NCBI GenBank assembly: GCA_030629475.1 | Contig: DAOVOU010000022.1 | Location: 1-12,856 of the forward strand | Length of the DNA stretch: 12,856 bases | DNA from: Desulfobacterales bacterium | Lineage (GTDB): Bacteria; Desulfobacterota; Desulfobacteria; Desulfobacterales; C00003060 | Reading direction: 5' to 3' | Part shown: positions 1 to 6,051 of the stretch, piece by piece | How positions within the stretch are numbered: position 1 is the stretch's first letter | Layout of the letters: each line of letters begins with the position of its first letter | Program-made: the position numbers and the translations under genes | Notes under the pieces: model-generated | Seen by the model: the letters and a program-made list of their open reading frames with translations, nothing else | Databases searched by the model: none | Told to the model about the DNA's origin: nothing

Positions 1-65
1 ACATTGATGATTGAAGATTGAACAATGAAGATTGAACAATGAAAAAACAATCGACAATCGACAAT

Positions 66-129
66 CCCTGGCCCAGACCTGACTTACGGAGGCAGCAGCC
101 TCTTCCAATCAAGTCGCACCAGGGCGGGC
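66..129 (-). repeat. Arm-A/arm-B modular repeat, single unit
   Basis: Read on the minus strand this is arm A (GCCCGCCCTGGTGCGAC, 113-129), then 33 bases of unrelated sequence (80-112), then arm B (GGTCTGGGCCAGGG, 66-79). The same arms, with a 32-33 base interval, recur at 1184, 5216, 5458 and 11613. Arm A here has one base change (GTGCGAC for GCGCGAC). Confidence 0.85.
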
Positions 130-239
130 GTAAATCGACAATCAAAAGACGGTGAACTCTGAACCTGTCAACGCCTACCTATTTTTTTAGAGCACCTGTC
201 TATTTTGGTGCAATTAATGCATAAAGATCATTTGTAATA

Positions 240-335
240 GTTCACCGCAGAGTACGCAGAGAACGCAAAGAGAATATAGATATAGAAAAAATCTTTGTTT
301 TTGTACTCAGCGATCTCCGCGTTCTCAGCGGGGCC
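240..335. repeat. Imperfect foldback repeat (CGCAGAGAACGC type)
   Basis: The left arm near 240-272 (CACCGCAGAG, CGCAGAGAACGC) is roughly complementary to the right arm near 307-340 (CTCCGCGTTCTCAGCGG), with an AT-rich middle. It looks like a degenerate copy of a dispersed intergenic foldback. No T-run follows it, so it is not a good intrinsic terminator. Confidence 0.6.
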
Positions 336-448
336 TGAACGGTTACGATCATTTTTAGCCGGTTTAGCTAGCTTTGAAACGGGCTCAACGGGCCAAACGG
401 GCTCAACTATTGATTTTCCCGTTTAGCGCTCATTCCGAGAAGGGGCTT

Positions 449-475
449 AAAGGTTTTGTGCTATTCTGCCGATAT
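449..475 (+). promoter_or_regulatory. Candidate sigma-28 (FliA) promoter for the HTH-PAS/chemotaxis genes
   Basis: The -35 element AAAGGTTT (449-456) is followed by exactly 11 bases and the -10 element GCCGATAT (468-475). The enterobacterial FliA consensus is TAAAGTTT-N11-GCCGATAA, so 6 of 8 and 7 of 8 positions match at the right spacing. Transcription would start near 483, leaving a leader of about 32 bases to the ATG at 515. Finding this motif ahead of a chemotaxis set fits the normal role of sigma-28 in late flagellar genes. Confidence 0.75.
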
Positions 476-502
476 AAGAGCAACAGGATATTTTGGATCT
501 TC

Positions 503-507
503 AGGAG
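503..507 (+). promoter_or_regulatory. Ribosome binding site deciding the start at 515
   Basis: AGGAG lies 7 bases before the ATG at 515. No comparable site precedes the earlier in-frame TTG at 374, so the shorter protein is preferred. Confidence 0.75.
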
Positions 508-514
508 TAGGGCA

Positions 515-1102
515 ATGGAGAAAATCCTCTTTTCCACGCCAGAGTTAGCCCGCTTTCTGGGTGTATTTCATACCACTATCAGGCGATGGATCGAGCAGGG
601 CAAGATAAGGGGCATCAGGGTGGGAAGAAATTACAAGATTCCGGCCGATGAAGTGGTCCGAATATTGAATGATCATAACCTGCCCCTGCCTGAATCGTTA
701 CGCAAATATAAGCTTGGGTCAATAAACGAGGGTGAGGGCTCATCCACAGTGCGCCATCGTGGTTCTGTCCTGGAAAAGCTATTAATCGTTGAGGAGATAG
801 AAGATCCGGCGATTATATGCCGCAAGGAGGCTATCATATGTGCCAACCAGGCCTTTTCAAATCTGGTGGGATGTTGCCAGGCGGATCTAATTGGCCAGGA
901 TGTTGTAGAAGTAATAGACGGGACTTTTCACGAAAGATTACTTGATTTGACGCAAAAGCGCTGGGAGGATTCTGATCAGGGCTCCCCACACTATGAAGCC
1001 CACTTGAAGACAGATAAGATGGGGAAAAAGAGGGTTGAGATTTCAGTTAGTTCCCTGAAGCACCTACCGGATGCTTTGCTATTGATTATAAAGGGTACTT
1101 AG
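515..1102 (+). CDS. HTH (excisionase/MerR-like) plus PAS-like domain regulator
   Basis: This 195-residue protein has an N-terminal winged-helix DNA-binding domain of the excisionase/BldC type at about residues 1-52: it starts with FSTPELARFLGV, followed by a TTIRRWIEQGKI recognition region and a GIRVGRNYKIPADEV wing. A charged linker leads to a PAS-like domain at about 88-194, with IEDPAIICRKE, then ANQAFSNLVG and a LIGQDVVEVI stretch, as in PAS folds. The likely role is a small cytoplasmic DNA-binding regulator whose PAS domain senses a ligand or mediates dimerisation; its target is unknown. The start at 515 is chosen because AGGAG (503-507) lies 7 bases upstream, whereas the upstream TTG at 374 lies inside a repeat. 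It is the first gene behind the sigma-28-like promoter and is followed by cheR, so a link to motility is likely. The HTH call is firmer than the PAS call. Confidence 0.75.
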   Translation: MEKILFSTPELARFLGVFHTTIRRWIEQGKIRGIRVGRNYKIPADEVVRILNDHNLPLPESLRKYKLGSINEGEGSSTVRHRGSVLEKLLIVEEIEDPAIICRKEAIICANQAFSNLVGCCQADLIGQDVVEVIDGTFHERLLDLTQKRWEDSDQGSPHYEAHLKTDKMGKKRVEISVSSLKHLPDALLLIIKGT

Positions 1103-1183
1103 GGCTCTAATTCGTAAATCCGGTGACGTATTTTATGTCAGGGCGGCTCCTCGGGGTAAACTGGAACCAAAAAAGTGCCTAAA

Positions 1184-1246
1184 GCCCGCCCTGGCGCGAC
1201 GCACACAAACGGTCTATGGACTATAGAAGCCAGGTCTGGGCCAGGG
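1184..1246 (+). repeat. Arm-A/arm-B modular repeat, single unit
   Basis: Arm A GCCCGCCCTGGCGCGAC (1184-1200), a 32-base variable segment (1201-1232) and arm B GGTCTGGGCCAGGG (1233-1246) fill the gap between the HTH-PAS gene and cheR. Directly after it (1250-1284) come AACCCAACAAA-type short repeats that run up to the cheR start codon. Confidence 0.85.
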
Positions 1247-1249
1247 TTA

Positions 1250-1286
1250 AAACCCAACAAACCCAAGAAACCCAACAAACCCCAAC
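1250..1286 (+). repeat. AACCCAACAAACCC short tandem repeat abutting cheR
   Basis: AACCCAACAAA / AACCCAAGAAA units repeat three times and end within a few bases of the cheR ATG. The region has no purine-rich Shine-Dalgarno sequence. Related AAC-rich arms occur between flgC and fliE (11127-11188) and near 12064-12098. Confidence 0.7.
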
Positions 1287-2144
1287 ATGCCTTCTACAGA
1301 GTTATCAGACCGGGATTTCAGACGGTTCAGCGACCTGGTTTATGAAAAATGCGGCATCAATTTGCATCAGGGCAAAAAGGAACTGGTCCGCGCCCGGCTG
1401 GGCAAGCGGCTGCGTGAGACAGGTTTTAAAGATTTCAATGCCTACTACAGGTTCGTGACCCAAAAGGACAGCGGGGACGAGCTGGTGAGGATGCTGGATG
1501 CGATCTCCACCAACCTGACCAGATTTTTTCGGGAAGAAAAGCACTTTGATTTTCTGAAGCAGGTGGTTTTCCCGGCTTATGTGGGGGACAAAAATCGAGC
1601 AGGCTTCCACAGCCTGCGATTCTGGAGCGCAGGATGTTCAAGCGGGGAGGAGCCCTATTCTCTGGCCATATGGGTGTTGGAATGTCTTGGAAAAAGCCCA
1701 CGCTCTGATGTGAAGATTCTGGCGACTGACATATCCACAAAGGTCCTGGCACAGGCGAACAGAGGCGTCTATCCGGCAGTTAGACTCGAAAAGATACAGA
1801 CAGCTGTGGTCAGGAAGTATTTTCAACGGGGCTACGGCAGGCAGGAGGGTTATTTCAAGGTTAAGCCGTCATTAAGAGAAATGATTGAATTCAAACGGTT
1901 TAACCTTATGGATCCGTTTCCTTTCAAAGAGGCATTTAATCTCATTCTCTGCCGAAACGTGATGATCTACTTTGACAAAAGGACTCAGCAGGCCCTGGCG
2001 GAGAGATTCTACGACGCTCTACTTGACGGGGGTTATCTCTTCATCGGACACTCAGAAACCCTGACCGGCATTAATCATCGGTTCAAATACATCAGGCCAA
2101 GCGTCTATCAAAAGGCCGGTCGGCATAAACCCGCCCCTACGTAA
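1287..2144 (+). CDS. cheR: Chemotaxis protein methyltransferase CheR
   Basis: CheR transfers methyl groups from S-adenosylmethionine to glutamates of chemoreceptor signalling domains, providing adaptation together with CheB. The 285-residue length is normal. Residues 6-75 form the helical CheR N domain (LSDRDFRRFSDLVYEKCGI). The catalytic domain follows: TNLTRFFRE (75-83), the SAM loop WSAGCSSGEEPYSLAI (113-128), ATDIS (146-150, acidic residue for the ribose), NLMDPFPF (206-213), LCRNVMIYFD (221-230) and GHSETL (254-259). The small beta-subdomain lies around 180-205. No clear ribosome site precedes the ATG because repeat DNA runs up to it; the start still gives the expected N-terminus. The last residues (KPAPT) are coded by a CCCGCCCCTACG stretch that resembles the intergenic GTAGGGGCGG repeats. 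No cheB or receptor gene lies in the window. Confidence 0.96.
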   Translation: MPSTELSDRDFRRFSDLVYEKCGINLHQGKKELVRARLGKRLRETGFKDFNAYYRFVTQKDSGDELVRMLDAISTNLTRFFREEKHFDFLKQVVFPAYVGDKNRAGFHSLRFWSAGCSSGEEPYSLAIWVLECLGKSPRSDVKILATDISTKVLAQANRGVYPAVRLEKIQTAVVRKYFQRGYGRQEGYFKVKPSLREMIEFKRFNLMDPFPFKEAFNLILCRNVMIYFDKRTQQALAERFYDALLDGGYLFIGHSETLTGINHRFKYIRPSVYQKAGRHKPAPT

Positions 2145-2194
2145 GTGTCGACCAATAGGCTAAGTAGTGCCTGAACGAAAAGTCATACTCAGGC

Positions 2195-2352
2195 AAAATT
2201 CGAATATCGAAATCCGAAATTCGAAACAAATTCGAATACCGAATGACAAAATGACCAAAACTAATACATTGAAAATTCGATGTTTTTGTCATTGGAGCAT
2301 TTCTATTTTTGTCATTGTTTCGGATTTCGTGCTTCGGATTTCGAATTTTTGA
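2195..2352. repeat. Long AT-rich foldback repeat (ATTCGAAATCCGAAATTCG type)
   Basis: The left half contains TCGAATATCGAAATCCGAAA and AATGACAAAATGACC. The right half contains ATTTTTGTCATTG and TTTCGGATTTCG in complementary order, so about 150 bases can fold into one imperfect hairpin. It occupies most of the cheR-cheX gap. Short reading frames on both strands inside it follow from the symmetry and are not genes. Confidence 0.75.
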
Positions 2353-2376
2353 CCGAAAAAACAAAGGTTTTCGGTC
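2351..2376. repeat. Perfect 9-bp hairpin ahead of cheX
   Basis: GACCGAAAA (2351-2359) and TTTTCGGTC (2368-2376) pair perfectly around an 8-base loop. It sits at the right edge of the long foldback and about 50 bases before the cheX start. There is no terminal T-run. It could be a processing or attenuation structure or just the repeat terminus. Confidence 0.6.
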
Positions 2377-2423
2377 AATAAGTTGTAAAATTTCCGAGAC
2401 TTTTAGTTGTAAGGAGGGCGAAC

Positions 2424-2885
2424 ATGGATATAAAATATGTTAATCCTTTCATCAATGCCACGCTCAACGTCCTTGAGACTATGGCATTTACCAAGGCCGA
2501 AGCCGGAAAGCCATACGTAAAAAAGGGCCAGGTTGCCCCGGGCGATGTTTCAGGGGTGATTGGCCTGACAGGGAATGTGAGCGGAACTATTTCGGTCAGC
2601 TTTGCCGAAAAGAGCATTCTGTCCATTGTCTCCAACATGTTTGGAGAGGAGATGAAGGAACTAAACGAAGAGATAAAGGATGCGGTCGGTGAGATTACCA
2701 ACATGATCTCCGGGCAGGCAAGGCAGGAGTTGGAGAACCTGGGCAGACCCCTGCAGGCGGCTATACCCACGGTGATTATGGGCAAGAACCATAGTATAAG
2801 CCATGTGACCAGTCACCCCGTCATAGCCATCCCCTTCAGTACCGCCAATGGGGATTTTACGATCGAGATATGTTTTGAACAATGA
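2424..2885 (+). CDS. cheX: CheY-P phosphatase CheX
   Basis: This 153-residue protein is a CheC/CheX/FliY family phosphatase that removes phosphate from CheY-P and ends the motor signal. The single catalytic helix carries E90 and N93 in DAVGEITNMISGQARQEL, the ExxN signature of the family. One such helix in a protein of about 150 residues fits CheX rather than two-site CheC. The N-terminus (MDIKYVNPFINATLNVLETM) is also CheX-like. AAGGAGGG (2411-2418) gives a strong ribosome site before the ATG. The stop is only 29 bases before cheY, whose product is the expected substrate, so the two are surely cotranscribed. Confidence 0.93.
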   Translation: MDIKYVNPFINATLNVLETMAFTKAEAGKPYVKKGQVAPGDVSGVIGLTGNVSGTISVSFAEKSILSIVSNMFGEEMKELNEEIKDAVGEITNMISGQARQELENLGRPLQAAIPTVIMGKNHSISHVTSHPVIAIPFSTANGDFTIEICFEQ

Positions 2886-2914
2886 AAGGAATCGTAGCTA
2901 AGGAGGACTGAATT

Positions 2915-3289
2915 ATGGACCTAAACATGAAAATATTAGTGGTTGATGATTTTGCGACAATGCGTCGCATTGTCAAAAATGTCCTTAAACAAATCGGCTT
3001 CACAAAGATCGTAGAGGCCGACGACGGATCAACCGCCCTTGCGGTGCTTCAAAAGGACAAAATTGACCTGATTGTATCCGACTGGAATATGCCCAAGGTA
3101 ACAGGGCTGGAGCTGTTGAAAACTGTAAGGAGCGATGAGTCCATGAAGGCTATACCATTTTTGATGGTCACTGCAGAGGCCCAGAAAGACTATGTGATAC
3201 AAGCGGTTCAGGCCGGTGTAAGCAATTATGTCGTAAAGCCTTTCACAGCAGAGGCCCTCAAGGAAAAATTGGAGAAGATATTCGGGTAG
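2915..3289 (+). CDS. cheY: Chemotaxis response regulator CheY
   Basis: This is a stand-alone receiver domain of 124 residues, the diffusible messenger that binds the flagellar switch when phosphorylated by CheA. All key positions are present: the acidic pair D11/D12, phosphoacceptor D56 in LIVSDWNMP, T86 in PFLMVTAEA, the switch aromatic Y105 and K108 in YVVKPF. There is no output domain. These features and the short DWNMP loop match true CheY rather than a generic receiver. AGGAGG (2901-2906) lies 8 bases before the ATG. It directly follows cheX. Downstream is a repeat region with no further chemotaxis genes, so cheA, cheW and cheB must lie elsewhere. Confidence 0.94.
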   Translation: MDLNMKILVVDDFATMRRIVKNVLKQIGFTKIVEADDGSTALAVLQKDKIDLIVSDWNMPKVTGLELLKTVRSDESMKAIPFLMVTAEAQKDYVIQAVQAGVSNYVVKPFTAEALKEKLEKIFG

Positions 3290-3311
3290 GCGTTCACAGG
3301 TTCAGAGTTCA

Positions 3312-3395
3312 CCGTTTCAGCCGTCGTAGCCTGCCGACTTCGCCATAGTAGCCATAGGCTACGACGGCTGAAACGGCTACTATGGCGAAGTCGGC
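3312..3395. repeat. Two interlocked perfect inverted repeats (a-b-a'-b')
   Basis: Arm a (3312-3331, core CAGCCGTCGTAGCC) pairs perfectly over 20 bases with a' (3357-3376). Arm b (3333-3353, core GACTTCGCCATAGTAGCC) pairs perfectly over 21 bases with b' (3375-3395). Because b lies between a and a', and b' lies beyond a', the two hairpins exclude each other or would form a pseudoknot in RNA. The perfect arms suggest recent origin or maintenance. Confidence 0.9.
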
Positions 3396-3450
3396 TCAGG
3401 GTTACCTTTCTCTCGTTGGCCTTGCTCGTAGGCCAGGGGGTGACAAGGGG

Positions 3451-3579
3451 TCAGCCCTCAACAATTGTTCGGTGAACCCTGAACCCGTGAACCGTGAACC
3501 CGTGAACGGTTACGACCTTGCGAGTTAGCTCCCGGGCCAACTGCCATGCCTCAATATCCTCAAATCGATCTATTCTCAT
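3451..3579 (-). pseudogene. 5' stump of a four-helix-bundle (23S rRNA IVS-type) protein gene
   Basis: On the minus strand an ATG at 3579-3577, with GGAGAAGG just upstream, opens MRIDRFEDIEAWQLAREL followed by TRKV. This is the characteristic start of the small four-helix-bundle family once described as 23S rRNA intervening-sequence proteins (normally about 115-130 residues). After 22 codons (at 3514) the frame enters GTGAACC tandem repeats and stops at 3451-3453 after 42 residues. The rest of the gene is missing, so this is a remnant cut off by repeat DNA. The identification rests on the N-terminal motif from memory of the family, without a search. Confidence 0.7.
3471..3508. repeat. GTGAACC-family tandem repeat
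   Basis: Degenerate 7-8 base units (GTGAACC, CTGAACC, GTGAACCC) in tandem. Similar blocks lie at 3293-3316, 3623-3661 and 10182-10270. The sequence GTGAACGGTTACGA at the right edge resembles CTGAACGGTTACGA at 337-350 and, inverted, GGTAACCGTTCAC at 10175-10187, suggesting a family boundary. Confidence 0.7.
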
Positions 3580-3622
3580 GCCTTCTCCAGTCAGAACTCA
3601 TGAATCAACGGTTCAGATTTTC

Positions 3623-3661
3623 GGTGAACCCTGAACCTCTGAACCGTGAACCCGTGAACGG
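3623..3661. repeat. GTGAACC-family tandem repeat
   Basis: GGTGAACCCTGAACC followed by TCTGAACCGTGAACCCGTGAACGG; the same family as 3471-3508. It lies about 115 bases before the activator start at 3776. Confidence 0.7.
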
Positions 3662-3775
3662 AATAATGGATAATCACACTTCTTGATAATCCACTTGAAT
3701 TATAATCAAATCTGATTTAGAGATGAGCCTGCGTGGCCTATCCGGTCATTGCGCTTGAGCTGGACCAGATTCGTT

Positions 3776-5200
3776 ATGACAAAACCGACCGAAAAACTCT
3801 TGATAGTGGATGATGATCCCGAGATTCTGGAGATCATCGCAGATATACTAAGAGAAGGAGGCTATGCCGTCGATACAGCCCCAGACGGCGTAGAGGCCAT
3901 AAGATATATTGATGCTGAGTTCTACGACCTGGTTATCACTGATCTTAATCTCCCCGAGATTGACGGGATGATGGTCCTAAAACATGTTGTTGATCAATCA
4001 CCTGACACGATGTGCATTATCTTAACCGGTTATGGCACCATTAAGGGCGCCGTTGAAGCTATCAAGACAGGAGCCTTTGACTATATAACCAAACCGATCA
4101 AGTCGGGCGAGATACTGATGGTAGTGGAAAAGGCTTTAAGATACAAACAGCTGGAGAGAGAAAACATCCTTTTGAGGCAGCAGCTCAGGAAAAAATATCG
4201 ATTTGAAAACTTCGTTGGTGACAGCAAGCCAATTCAAAAGGTGTTTGAACTCATAGAAAAGGTAGCGGATACAGACAGCACAGTATTGATCACCGGGGAG
4301 AGTGGCACGGGAAAAGAATTAATAGCCAAGGCCATCCATTACAACAGCTGCCGAAGAGACAACCATATGGTTGTCATTAATTGCGGGGCAATACCTGAGG
4401 AGCTTTTGGAAAGCGAGTTGTTCGGGCATGAAAAAGGGGCCTTTACAGGCGCGCACAAGACCCGCATTGGCCGCTTTGAACTCGCCAATGAAGGGACAAT
4501 TTTCTTAGATGAAATCGGGGATATGAGTCCCAACCTTCAGGTTAAATTGTTAAGGGTGCTTCAGGAACAGAAATTTGAACGGGTTGGAAGCACAAGGACT
4601 ATCAAGGTGGATATACGCACTATTGCCGCAACTAACAAGAACCTGATCAGCGCAGTGAACAAGGGCGCATTTAGAGAAGACCTTTATTATCGACTCAATG
4701 TTATTCCAATAAAGGTCCCTCCTTTAAGGCACAGAAAATCGGATATTCCCTTACTTGTGGATTTTTTTCTCAAGAAATTCAACAAAGAAAAGCGAAAAAA
4801 CGTAAGGGGATTTTCATCTGAAGCGATTGACGCCCTCCTCCAGTATAATTGGCGTGGGAATGTGCGGGAACTTGAGAACCTGGTGGAAAGGGTTATTATC
4901 CTTGCAAATGGTGATGAGATTGGGGCAGAGGATATCCCCGAATCTCTTAGAGGGCAAGCCAGAACGATTAAGTCTCTTGAAGTCACCATCCCCCCCAAAG
5001 GCGGGATTCCTTTTGACCAGGCTGTTGAAGAATATGAGAAGAAATTGATTTTGCAGGCCCTGAGTGAGACAGACTGGGTCACGACAAAGGCAGCAAAATT
5101 GCTCAATATGAATCGAACCACCCTCATCGAAAAGATGAAAAAGAAAAAACTTCACAAACCCGCCGTTGCTTCACAAGCCATATCCCCCTTAGTCGAGTAG
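3776..5200 (+). CDS. Sigma-54 activator, REC-AAA+-Fis, FleQ/FlrA-like HTH
   Basis: A 474-residue NtrC-family activator that hydrolyses ATP to open sigma-54 promoters. The receiver domain (about 7-122) has acidic D12-D14, phosphoacceptor D56 in VITDLNLP, T84 and K107. The AAA+ domain shows Walker A GESGTGKE (174-181), the sigma-54-contacting loop GAFTGA (221-226), Walker B TIFLDE (241-246) and WRGNVRELENLVER (359-372). The C-terminal HTH (about 434-457) contains NRTTLIEKMKKK, close to FleQ/FlrA helices, so a role as upper-tier flagellar regulator is likely. Unlike FleQ, its receiver keeps all key residues. The ATG at 3776 is preferred over an in-frame TTG at 3749; neither has a strong ribosome site. 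The final codons and stop lie in a GTCGAGTAGTCAAGTGG sequence with inverted partners at 5432-5453. No kinase gene adjoins. Confidence 0.9.
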   Translation: MTKPTEKLLIVDDDPEILEIIADILREGGYAVDTAPDGVEAIRYIDAEFYDLVITDLNLPEIDGMMVLKHVVDQSPDTMCIILTGYGTIKGAVEAIKTGAFDYITKPIKSGEILMVVEKALRYKQLERENILLRQQLRKKYRFENFVGDSKPIQKVFELIEKVADTDSTVLITGESGTGKELIAKAIHYNSCRRDNHMVVINCGAIPEELLESELFGHEKGAFTGAHKTRIGRFELANEGTIFLDEIGDMSPNLQVKLLRVLQEQKFERVGSTRTIKVDIRTIAATNKNLISAVNKGAFREDLYYRLNVIPIKVPPLRHRKSDIPLLVDFFLKKFNKEKRKNVRGFSSEAIDALLQYNWRGNVRELENLVERVIILANGDEIGAEDIPESLRGQARTIKSLEVTIPPKGGIPFDQAVEEYEKKLILQALSETDWVTTKAAKLLNMNRTTLIEKMKKKKLHKPAVASQAISPLVE

Positions 5201-5215
5201 TCAAGTGGAAAATTG

Positions 5216-5404
5216 GCCCGCCCTGCCCGCCCTGGCGCGACACGCTCGCGACAGGCTATCACGCTCCCCAACCAGGTCTGGGCCAGGGGTGCTTCAGCTT
5301 GTCGTAAGCTATCAAGCCGGCAACCCAGGCCCGCCCTGGCGCGACATGCTCAATTTAATCTACTAAGCCTATAATCCCGGTCTGGGCCAGGGTCTGGGCC
5401 AGGG
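5216..5404 (+). repeat. Arm-A/arm-B modular repeat, three-interval array
   Basis: Order: arm A with an internal CCCGCCCTG duplication (5216-5241), 33 bases (5242-5274), arm B plus a degenerate GTGCTTC (5275-5295), 32 bases (5296-5327), arm A (5328-5345), 33 bases (5346-5378), arm B duplicated in tandem (5379-5404). The first two intervals share GCTATCA and AACC near matching places, so they look like diverged copies of each other. Confidence 0.85.
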
Positions 5405-5457
5405 TCAAGTGGTTAATCCGCTGAAAGCAGAACTACTCAACTACTCGACCACTCTAC

Positions 5458-5521
5458 CCCTGGCCCAGACCGGGTTTGCAGGGATTACAGCTTGATTCAG
5501 GCATGTCGCGCCAGGGCGGGC
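5458..5521 (-). repeat. Arm-A/arm-B modular repeat, single inverted unit
   Basis: On the minus strand: arm A (5505-5521), 33 bases (5472-5504), arm B (5458-5471). It is inverted relative to the array at 5216-5404, so the pair can form a larger foldback downstream of the first activator gene. Confidence 0.85.
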
Positions 5522-5744
5522 ACCCGACCAGTTGCGAAACGAAGTGGGGCAAAGTTCTAGCATCATCGTCAAAAACCTGACAGGTCCCTCCTTGATTGGT
5601 ATCCGTTCATAACTGTTACGCGGTAGGCGGAATTGACTGTATTTTCTGATATTTTCCATCCGCCTGCGGCGGACCTCCGGCGGAACAATTATCAACTGAC
5701 ATCCCCCCTTTCCATCGTCTGCCCGATATTGACAGGCATTTCCT

Positions 5745-5760
5745 TGGCACAGTAATTGCT
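5745..5760 (+). promoter_or_regulatory. Sigma-54 promoter upstream of the TPR protein / second activator
   Basis: TGGCACAGTAATTGCT matches the sigma-54 consensus TGGCACG-N4-TTGCW at all but one fixed position. The invariant GG (5746-5747) and GC (5758-5759) are separated by exactly 10 bases. Transcription would start near 5771, giving a leader of about 280 bases into the TPR gene at 6052. The leader contains hairpins at 5903, 5962 and 6005. The upstream activator at 3776 is the obvious candidate regulator (inference). Confidence 0.8.
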
Positions 5761-5902
5761 GAAGAACCTGTCAGACATGTATCCTGCCCCTTTTTGATCA
5801 CCTGCTGAACTTGGGGGCTTCGCCTTAATTGGAATAGTGGATGGCAGAAACTTGTTGTCACTAAATGGCTAACCCCGTCAATAACTTGATTAATCGTCTT
5901 AA

Positions 5903-5923
5903 ACCACTACCTCTGGTAGTGGT
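5903..5923. repeat. Perfect 9-bp hairpin in the TPR-gene leader
   Basis: ACCACTACC and GGTAGTGGT flank a TCT loop. It has no following T-run, so it is not a terminator by the usual criteria. It lies about 130 bases downstream of the predicted sigma-54 start and could act in the mRNA or as an operator-like palindrome. Confidence 0.6.
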
Positions 5924-5961
5924 ATCATAAGAAGGTTCTACCGTTTTTCGAGCGGCGAAGC

Positions 5962-5996
5962 CCTCCGGGGCGTAGGCCCTACGGGCCGGAGGCCGC
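5962..5996. repeat. GC-rich hairpin repeat, intergenic copy
   Basis: CCTCCGGGGCGTAGG followed by CCCTACGGGCCGGAGGCCGC folds on itself (CCTCCGG with CCGGAGG, GTAGG with CCTAC). A 36-base copy differing by about two positions lies inside the TPR gene at 6673-6708. Confidence 0.9.
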
Positions 5997-6004
5997 GTTA
6001 CATA

Positions 6005-6026
6005 AAATCGCGGAGCGATTTTATAA
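6005..6026. repeat. Perfect hairpin TAAAATCGC/GCGATTTTA
   Basis: The arms AATCGC / GCGATT, extended by T/A pairs to about 10 bp in all, flank a three-base loop (TAAAATCGCGGAGCGATTTTA in two halves). It ends about 25 bases before the TPR-gene start and belongs to the repeat-filled leader. Confidence 0.6.
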
Positions 6027-6051
6027 GTTATAGAAATTCCGAGACATTTTG

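Larger units (their letters stand above)
1..448. other. Intergenic region made of several repeat families
   Basis: No gene is supported here. From left to right there are short tandem copies of a GATTGAACAATGAA-like unit (about 10-45), ACAATCGACAATC units (47-65), one arm-A/arm-B element (66-129), a fragment of the GTGAACC family (151-172), an imperfect foldback (240-335), and CGGGCTCAACGGGCC-type repeats (378-406). A TTG-initiated reading frame from 374 runs through the last repeat into the HTH-PAS gene, but the start at 515 has a proper ribosome site and is preferred. Confidence 0.7.
3290..3775. other. Repeat-filled gap between cheY and the first activator gene
   Basis: The gap holds GTGAACC-family tandem repeats at 3293-3316, 3471-3508 and 3623-3661, two interlocked perfect inverted repeats at 3312-3395, and the stump of a four-helix-bundle gene on the minus strand (3451-3579). 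The AT-rich stretch 3661-3720 contains TATAAT at 3701-3706 but no convincing -35 hexamer, so the promoter of the activator gene is not identified. Confidence 0.65.
5201..6051. other. 850-base intergenic region: repeats, sigma-54 promoter, long leader
   Basis: No gene is supported. 5216-5404 and 5458-5521 are arm-A/arm-B repeats; 5656-5686 is a GC-rich CCGCC/GGCGG hairpin; 5745-5760 is a sigma-54 promoter; 5903-5923 is a perfect hairpin; 5962-5996 and 6005-6026 are two more hairpins; and 6023-6052 carries a motif shared with the cheX leader. The reading frames on the minus strand (5441-5695, 5616-5861) have repeat-derived, compositionally odd translations and no recognisable motif. Confidence 0.65.

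Noticed and set aside
374..514. N-terminal extension of the HTH-PAS gene from a TTG at 374
   Set aside because: It lies in repeat DNA and across the sigma-28-like promoter, has no ribosome site, and the HTH domain begins naturally at 515.
2351..2376. Rho-independent terminator between cheR and cheX
   Set aside because: The stem is AT-rich and is followed by AATAAG, not a T-run on either strand of sufficient length.
3678..3706. Sigma-70 promoter with TATAAT at 3701 for the first activator
   Set aside because: No acceptable -35 hexamer lies 16-18 bases upstream; TTGATA at 3683 is only 12 bases away.
5441..5861. Minus-strand frames 5441-5695 and 5616-5861 as small genes
   Set aside because: They cover repeats and the sigma-54 promoter, lack ribosome sites and show no protein motif.
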